64,000 bases of DNA, from positions 165,464 to 229,463 of the forward strand of contig JAMPFK010000001.1 in assembly GCA_023664485.1 (NCBI GenBank), in the 5' to 3' direction. The DNA is from Bacteroides fragilis (GTDB lineage: Bacteria > Bacillota > Clostridia > Lachnospirales > Lachnospiraceae). Positions 59,871 through 64,000 of this stretch are shown here, piece by piece (within the stretch, counting starts at the first letter, position 1; every line of letters starts with the position of its first letter). The translations under genes and the position numbers were made by a program. The notes beneath the pieces are model-generated. The model was given only the letters and a program-made list of their open reading frames with translations, searched no databases and was not told where the DNA came from.

Positions 59871-61503
59871 CGGGAAAGAAAAGTTATATGAAGAAGGTAT
59901 TAAGTACGAAATCATAGCCAAGGAATATCAGCATTTGTACAAAGAGCCGATTGCGCTCGTCATCATTAACGGCAAGATACGGGAATTGATGAAAAGAGTT
60001 GACAGGGACTGTGAGCTCGCCTTTGCCACCTATGGAGATGCCATCGGGCATAAAACGTATGTCCGTTCCGCAATTATGCTGCTGATGAAAGCCATCAGGG
60101 ATGTAGCCGGTTATGAAACGGCGGCGGCGACGAAGGTGGAATTTGCGATCGGAGCGGGCTATTACTGTCGGTTCCGGGATGGCTTTTCGCTGGATGAAAA
60201 GCAGATCGTCCGCGTAAAAGAACGGATGCTGGAACTGGTGGAGGCAGACTTGGCGATTACCAAGAAGGCTTATCCGGCGGAAGAAGCGGTCGCTATATTC
60301 AGACAATACGGTATGAACGATAAAGTGAAGCTGTTCCGATACCGGCGCAGTTCCACGATCAATGTATACTGCCTTGGGGATTATTTCGATTATTATTATG
60401 GTTATATGCTGCCGAGCACGGGATATGTCCGGTGCTTTGATCTGTCAGCTTATGAGAACGGCCTGATTTTACTGCTCCCGGAAAGGGAAGCGCCGGAGAA
60501 GCTTCCGGTATTCGAGCCGAGAAAGAAGCTGTTCCAGACGCTGATGCAGGCGGGACAATGGGGAGAGGAAATCGGAATCGATACGGTCGGAGATTTGAAC
60601 GATCAGATCTGCGAAGGCAATATTGCGGATATGATTCTGGTGCAGGAGGCCCTTCAGGAGAGAAGGATCGGGGAAATTGCCAGGGATATCGTACGCAGGG
60701 ACGGCGTGAAGTTCGTTATGATCGCAGGGCCTTCTTCCTCAGGCAAAACGACCTTTTCCCATCGTTTGTCGATTCAGCTTAGAACTTACGGCATGAAGCC
60801 GCATACGATAGGGCTGGATAATTATTATCTGAACCACGACAGCACGCCGCTCGACGAGGAAGGGAATCCCGATTATGAATGTCTGGAAGCGCTGGACGTG
60901 GAGCAGTTTAATCAGGATATGGCGCGGCTGTTAGCGGGAGAGACCGTGGAGCTGCCAACCTTTAATTTTAAAACGGGAAAAAGAGAGTATAACGGCAGAA
61001 TGGCAAAGCTCGGAGCGGATGATATTCTGGTCATCGAAGGGATTCACGGGCTGAATGAAAAAATGTCGCATTCGCTTCCGGCCGAAAGCAAATATAAAAT
61101 TTATATCAGCGCGCTGACCTGTCTGAATGTGGATGAGCATAACCGGATTCCGACGACGGACGGCAGGCTGCTGCGCCGGATGGTGCGGGACGCCAGAACG
61201 AGAGGAACATGCGCGCAGAAAACGATTGAAATGTGGAGTTCCGTCAGACGCGGGGAAGAAAAATACATTTTCCCGTTCCAGGAACAGGCGGATGCCATGT
61301 TCAATTCGGCGCTGATTTATGAGCTGGCCGTTTTGAAGCAGTACGCGGAGCCTCTTTTATTCAGCATCCGGAAAGGGGAGCCGGAGTATCATGAGGCCAG
61401 GCGCCTGTTGAAATTCCTGGAATATTTTCTGGGCGTGAGCAGCGAAGAGCTTCCTAAGAACTCCCTGTGCAGAGAGTTTGTGGGGGGAAGCTGCTTTGAA
61501 TAG
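59851..61503 (+). CDS. TGS/ThrRS-like N-terminal domain fused to uridine-kinase-like domain
   Basis: A 550-residue nucleoside kinase-like protein. The first ~200 residues resemble the N-terminus of threonyl-tRNA synthetase (TGS VKIRIDGKEKLYEEG, then a tRNA_SAD-like region). From ~285 the P-loop kinase domain has VMIAGPSSSGKTTFS (Walker A Lys299), HTIGLDNYYLNHD and RRMVRDARTRG. ATG at 59839 and 59851 are possible; 59851 is better spaced from GGGAAGGG. It overlaps trmK by 20 bases. Proteins of this layout are common in clostridia and labelled nucleoside kinase; their substrate is unproven. RNase P RNA follows. Confidence 0.88.
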   Translation: MVKIRIDGKEKLYEEGIKYEIIAKEYQHLYKEPIALVIINGKIRELMKRVDRDCELAFATYGDAIGHKTYVRSAIMLLMKAIRDVAGYETAAATKVEFAIGAGYYCRFRDGFSLDEKQIVRVKERMLELVEADLAITKKAYPAEEAVAIFRQYGMNDKVKLFRYRRSSTINVYCLGDYFDYYYGYMLPSTGYVRCFDLSAYENGLILLLPEREAPEKLPVFEPRKKLFQTLMQAGQWGEEIGIDTVGDLNDQICEGNIADMILVQEALQERRIGEIARDIVRRDGVKFVMIAGPSSSGKTTFSHRLSIQLRTYGMKPHTIGLDNYYLNHDSTPLDEEGNPDYECLEALDVEQFNQDMARLLAGETVELPTFNFKTGKREYNGRMAKLGADDILVIEGIHGLNEKMSHSLPAESKYKIYISALTCLNVDEHNRIPTTDGRLLRRMVRDARTRGTCAQKTIEMWSSVRRGEEKYIFPFQEQADAMFNSALIYELAVLKQYAEPLLFSIRKGEPEYHEARRLLKFLEYFLGVSSEELPKNSLCREFVGGSCFE

Positions 61504-61561
61504 GGAATGAAAATTTTCCAAGGCAGGACAGGACACTGCCTGAGAGCAGAGCAGTTAAAAT

Positions 61562-61894
61562 AAGTAGAATAAATGATCGCGCCCGCATGACGGGTGAGGA
61601 AAGTCCGGGCTTCACAGGGCAGGATGCCGGATAACGTCCGGTGGAGGTGACTCCAAGGCCAGTGCAACAGAAATAATACCGCCGCACTCGTTGCGGTAAG
61701 GGTGGAATGGCAGTGTAAGAGACTACCGCTTTTCCGGTAACGGAGAAGGCTGTGTAAACCCCATCCGAAGCAAGACCAGACAGAAAGCGACAGGCTTGCC
61801 CGGCCTGCTTTCAGGTAGGTCGCTTGAGACTGCCGGCGACGGCAGTTCCAGACAGATGATCATTCACGACATAACCCGGCTTATCGTTCTGCTT
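61562..61894 (+). ncRNA. rnpB: RNase P RNA, bacterial class A
   Basis: The catalytic RNA that trims tRNA 5' ends. The conserved pieces are in order: GAGGAAAGTCCGGGC, GCAACAGAAATAATACC, GTGTAAACCCC near the middle, GAAAGCGACAG, and the end pair CAGACAGATGATCA with ACATAACCCGGCTTATCG. AAGTAGAA at the 5' end can pair with TTCTGCTT at the 3' end to make P1, which sets the boundaries to within several bases. It occupies the 483-base gap between the kinase and protease genes; 61895-61937 is AT-rich with no other feature. Confidence 0.95.
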
Positions 61895-61937
61895 ATTTTT
61901 AATAAAATATTTTGATAAGAATTTTGCATGGCAAATC

Positions 61938-61959
61938 TCTCCCCTATGGGGAGATTTTT
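61938..61959 (+). terminator. Terminator downstream of rnpB
   Basis: TCTCCCC-TAT-GGGGAGA is followed by TTTTT. It separates rnpB from the protease gene. Confidence 0.85.
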
Positions 61960-61986
61960 GCGTATGATAGCGGAGATGGGAATGAT

Positions 61987-62787
61987 ATGAGATATCATAA
62001 GAGAAATGAGCATATCCTATGTTGGTTCTGTGCTTTATCTGCGCTGCTTTTGCCGCTCTCGGTAAAGGCAGAGGGAACGCAGGCGCCACATTTGATTCAG
62101 ACGGTGACGGAGCAGGATATTTTCGAGGGAAAGCTGGCCCTCGGTTTTCTGGAAAGTCCCGTTCTGACATCGGAGGACTGCGCTATGGCGTATGAAAATG
62201 TCAAGGGCTGCATCGTCCGCATTCATATGGGGAATGCTTATGGAAGCGGCGTTGTTTTTAGGATAACGCCGGAAAATGTTATTATTGTAACGAATAAGCA
62301 TGTCCTGTCGTACTGGGAAGAACCTGCCAGTTATGTGCAGTTTCCGCAGGGTTATTTTACACAGGCGCGGATTATCGGGACCTCGGCGGAGCATGATATC
62401 GGATTTCTGGCCGTGGCGAACCAGGAATTTGATTACAGCGAGCTGGAACGGCTCCGGTATGTACATTGGGATATGGACCGGTATCAGGCCATGCAGGCGG
62501 GCGACGCCCTGTTCTGTACGGGAGCCGGGGATGAGATGGAAGCGGGCGGCGCGGACAGCTTTTATGAGGGAAGCGTCGGCGATATGTACTATTATATTGA
62601 TGATTTTGGGGAATTTATGATCTACGGCTATGGCTATGCGAGGGAAGGCATGTCCGGCGGCGGAACTTTTGATTCTTACGGGAATTTTATCGGCATGATC
62701 TCCGGCGCGACGATGAGCGGGGAAACGGCCAGCATGCCTCTTCCGGCAATTTTGGAGGCATATGAGGAGATACGGGCCGCAGATTGA
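61987..62787 (+). CDS. Secreted trypsin-like serine protease without PDZ domain
   Basis: A 266-residue S1-type protease. The N-terminus HILCWFCALSALLLPLSVKA is a signal peptide. The triad is His105 (TNKHVL), Asp137 (EHDIGFLAV) and Ser223 (EGMSGGGTF). Unlike HtrA/DegP it has no PDZ domain, ending after the protease fold. I chose the ATG at 61987, about 5-10 bases after GGAGATGGGAA; a longer frame runs across the rnpB terminator. It is 79 bases before a two-pass membrane protein gene. The substrate is unknown. Confidence 0.85.
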   Translation: MRYHKRNEHILCWFCALSALLLPLSVKAEGTQAPHLIQTVTEQDIFEGKLALGFLESPVLTSEDCAMAYENVKGCIVRIHMGNAYGSGVVFRITPENVIIVTNKHVLSYWEEPASYVQFPQGYFTQARIIGTSAEHDIGFLAVANQEFDYSELERLRYVHWDMDRYQAMQAGDALFCTGAGDEMEAGGADSFYEGSVGDMYYYIDDFGEFMIYGYGYAREGMSGGGTFDSYGNFIGMISGATMSGETASMPLPAILEAYEEIRAAD

Positions 62788-62866
62788 AAAATCAGGGTTT
62801 TTTCAAGCGGATTTGTGCCTGACGGCAGCAAATACCGCGGGTTGGAACAGGAGGCACGAATGCGGA

Positions 62867-63847
62867 ATGATAAAAATAGAAATGAACGAAGGAAAGCTGC
62901 CGTGGGTCGTAGGGATGGGAGCGGTTTTGGCCGGAATCCTGTTCGGCGTTCTGCTTGCCGTATACCCGAACGATTCCGGCATGGTCAGGGGCGTCGGTTA
63001 TCTGGCGGTCATTCTGATTATCTGCACGGGAGCCGGGATGTGTTCCGGCGCCTGGCACAGAAAGATGATGGTGGAGGAAAGAGAGCTCTGTTATACGAAC
63101 CGCCTCGGAAGGCAAAAAACCTTTTCGCTGGATGAAATCGGTTATTGCGAGGCGGCGTTGGAAGATAAAAGCGGCCGGGATTATCTGAAAATATATGATT
63201 TGCGTGGTGAAAAGTTATGTAAACTTGAATTCAGCATGAAAAACAGCGCGGTCTTTTTGCAGTATCTGCTCGATAATCAGGTCAAAATAGAATGTTCCGG
63301 GAAATCCGATGATTTTTTGAAGGATATGGTCCATACCGAGGCGATCTGCGCGGAAGAAGTGCCGGACAGGGTGAATGCCTGTTATGAAAAGGCAAAGGAA
63401 ATCGTATGGGAGTGGACGGAGAAGCATAAGGAGCTCGGCGCTGGCTGGAAGATGGGAATAGCGGTTTATCTGGAAGAGGAGCTGTCGGAGGAAAAGCAGC
63501 TATGGGAGCAGACAGGCTGTGCTGAAAGGATATTCGGGAAGAACCGGCATGAGCGGAAGCCGCGGGAGATAAAACTGCCGGCAGGCTGTCTGGTCGTCAT
63601 CGAAGGGTATCTGCAGAAGGACGATTGTTTTGTGTTCGATAGAAAGAACCGGGCGGTGGTGTTCTATGCCCCGGTGCTCGGCGTTTTCAAATCCATGCAG
63701 GCGGGGGAGGAACAAAAGATCCGGCTGTTCGGCGAGGCGCTTTCCGAGCTTACATGGCAGATCGAACGGCTGTCCCGCGCCCTGCCCCGGAACCGTTATC
63801 ATACGGAGCGGATTTTCCTAAATCACGAATTGATGGAAAGGTTATAG
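62867..63847 (+). CDS. Two-pass membrane protein of unknown function
   Basis: A 326-residue protein with two hydrophobic segments (~12-32 and 42-60), a short PH-like beta region (RLGRQKTFSLDEIGYCEAAL, KIYDLRGEKLCKLEF) and a long cytoplasmic C-terminus rich in charge (AKEIVWEWTEKHKELGAG). It resembles membrane-anchored bacterial PH-like proteins, without firm family assignment. ATG at 62867 is 12 bases after AGGAGG; a nearer ATG is out of frame. It follows the secreted protease gene and could be functionally linked to it. Confidence 0.75.
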   Translation: MIKIEMNEGKLPWVVGMGAVLAGILFGVLLAVYPNDSGMVRGVGYLAVILIICTGAGMCSGAWHRKMMVEERELCYTNRLGRQKTFSLDEIGYCEAALEDKSGRDYLKIYDLRGEKLCKLEFSMKNSAVFLQYLLDNQVKIECSGKSDDFLKDMVHTEAICAEEVPDRVNACYEKAKEIVWEWTEKHKELGAGWKMGIAVYLEEELSEEKQLWEQTGCAERIFGKNRHERKPREIKLPAGCLVVIEGYLQKDDCFVFDRKNRAVVFYAPVLGVFKSMQAGEEQKIRLFGEALSELTWQIERLSRALPRNRYHTERIFLNHELMERL

Positions 63848-63866
63848 TGTCCATGATTTGGAATGT

Positions 63867-63957
63867 ATGATATAATGAGCGTTAGCGAGGAAAGCATGCT
63901 TACATGTTTGACGAGCGGCGAATGGCGGTCATGAATCGCCGATTCATGATATAATGA
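63867..63957 (+). promoter_or_regulatory. Twin extended -10 boxes with an inverted repeat at window edge
   Basis: ATGATATAATGA occurs at 63867-63878 and 63946-63957; each includes TGATATAAT, an extended -10 box. Directly before the second, TCATGAAT-CGCCG-ATTCATGA (63929-63949) is an 8-bp inverted repeat that would cover its spacer. This looks like a regulated promoter for a gene beyond the window. No clear -35 is seen for either. Confidence 0.5.
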
Positions 63958-64000
63958 TTTTCTAAAAGCCGGGAACGCTTGAAAATACAGCGTTTCCGGC

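Noticed and set aside
1..64000. CRISPR arrays, insertion sequences, prophage or attachment sites
   Set aside because: I saw no regularly spaced repeats, transposase or integrase genes, or terminal inverted repeats. Subtle remnants could be missed without a search.

Overview
The window looks like a chromosomal segment of a spore-forming, motile, anaerobic gut-type member of the Lachnospiraceae (Clostridia, Bacillota). The grounds are family-level: LplB/LplC-type sugar ABC permeases with a YtcQ-like lipoprotein, DUF1540, DUF4125 and GerMN proteins, a C_GCAxxG_C_C protein, an L20-type leader before infC-rpmI-rplT, class A RNase P RNA, an HD dGTPase-dnaG-rpoD-trmK block, two chemoreceptors and c-di-GMP enzymes. 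G+C is about half by eye. I saw no insertion sequence, prophage, CRISPR array or rRNA.

Layout. 1-1.1 kb: tail of a GH2 beta-mannosidase and a small unknown protein. 1.1-9.9 kb: a sucrose/fructan locus, with a LacI-type regulator leading a minus-strand three-gene unit (regulator, one-pass membrane protein, lipoprotein), divergent from permease-permease-binding lipoprotein-GH32-fructokinase. Two similar LacI-type operators lie between them. 10-14.3 kb: small helical protein, GH28 pectinase, FucO-type lactaldehyde reductase, PflA-like radical SAM protein. 14.5-24.7 kb: SWIM-SNF2 helicase, SEC-C protein, CAP protein, C_GCAxxG_C_C protein, thrS, GT-C glycosyltransferase, DUF1540 protein, lipoprotein. 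24.7-26.3 kb: L20 leader and infC-rpmI-rplT, with infC apparently starting at AUC. 26.3-32.6 kb: PepD-type dipeptidase, thioesterase, EAL phosphodiesterase, tRNA-Pro(AGG), MATE exporter, DegV protein. 32.7-36 kb: dCache chemoreceptor converging on an alanine/glycine:Na+ symporter. 36-41.6 kb: trkA-trkH, nucleoid-associated protein, DUF2974 lipase-like protein. 41.6-47.2 kb: diguanylate cyclase with a C26 amidotransferase-like protein, Fe-S aldo/keto reductase, ECF S-component with a small kinase, HD hydrolase. 47.4-50.4 kb: tandem hemerythrin, sCache chemoreceptor, tRNA-Leu(CAG). 50.4-54.9 kb: GerMN lipoprotein, DUF4125 protein, then a divergent module of HHxxxDG acyltransferase, zinc-ribbon membrane protein and HSL-type esterase. 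55-61.9 kb: dgt-like gene, dnaG, rpoD, trmK, TGS-uridine kinase fusion, rnpB. 62-64 kb: secreted trypsin-like protease, two-pass membrane protein, and a promoter-like region with an inverted repeat at the window edge.

How the genes work together. The sugar locus can import an oligosaccharide (the ATPase must be encoded elsewhere), cleave it in the cytoplasm and phosphorylate the fructose. Chemotaxis and c-di-GMP signalling are both represented, and the hemerythrin next to a chemoreceptor suggests oxygen sensing. The parts I find least explained are the acyltransferase/zinc-ribbon/esterase module, the tandem hemerythrin whose two domains both carry Gln where a His ligand is expected, and the S-component/kinase pair. 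All functions are inferred from motifs read by eye; no database search was run.
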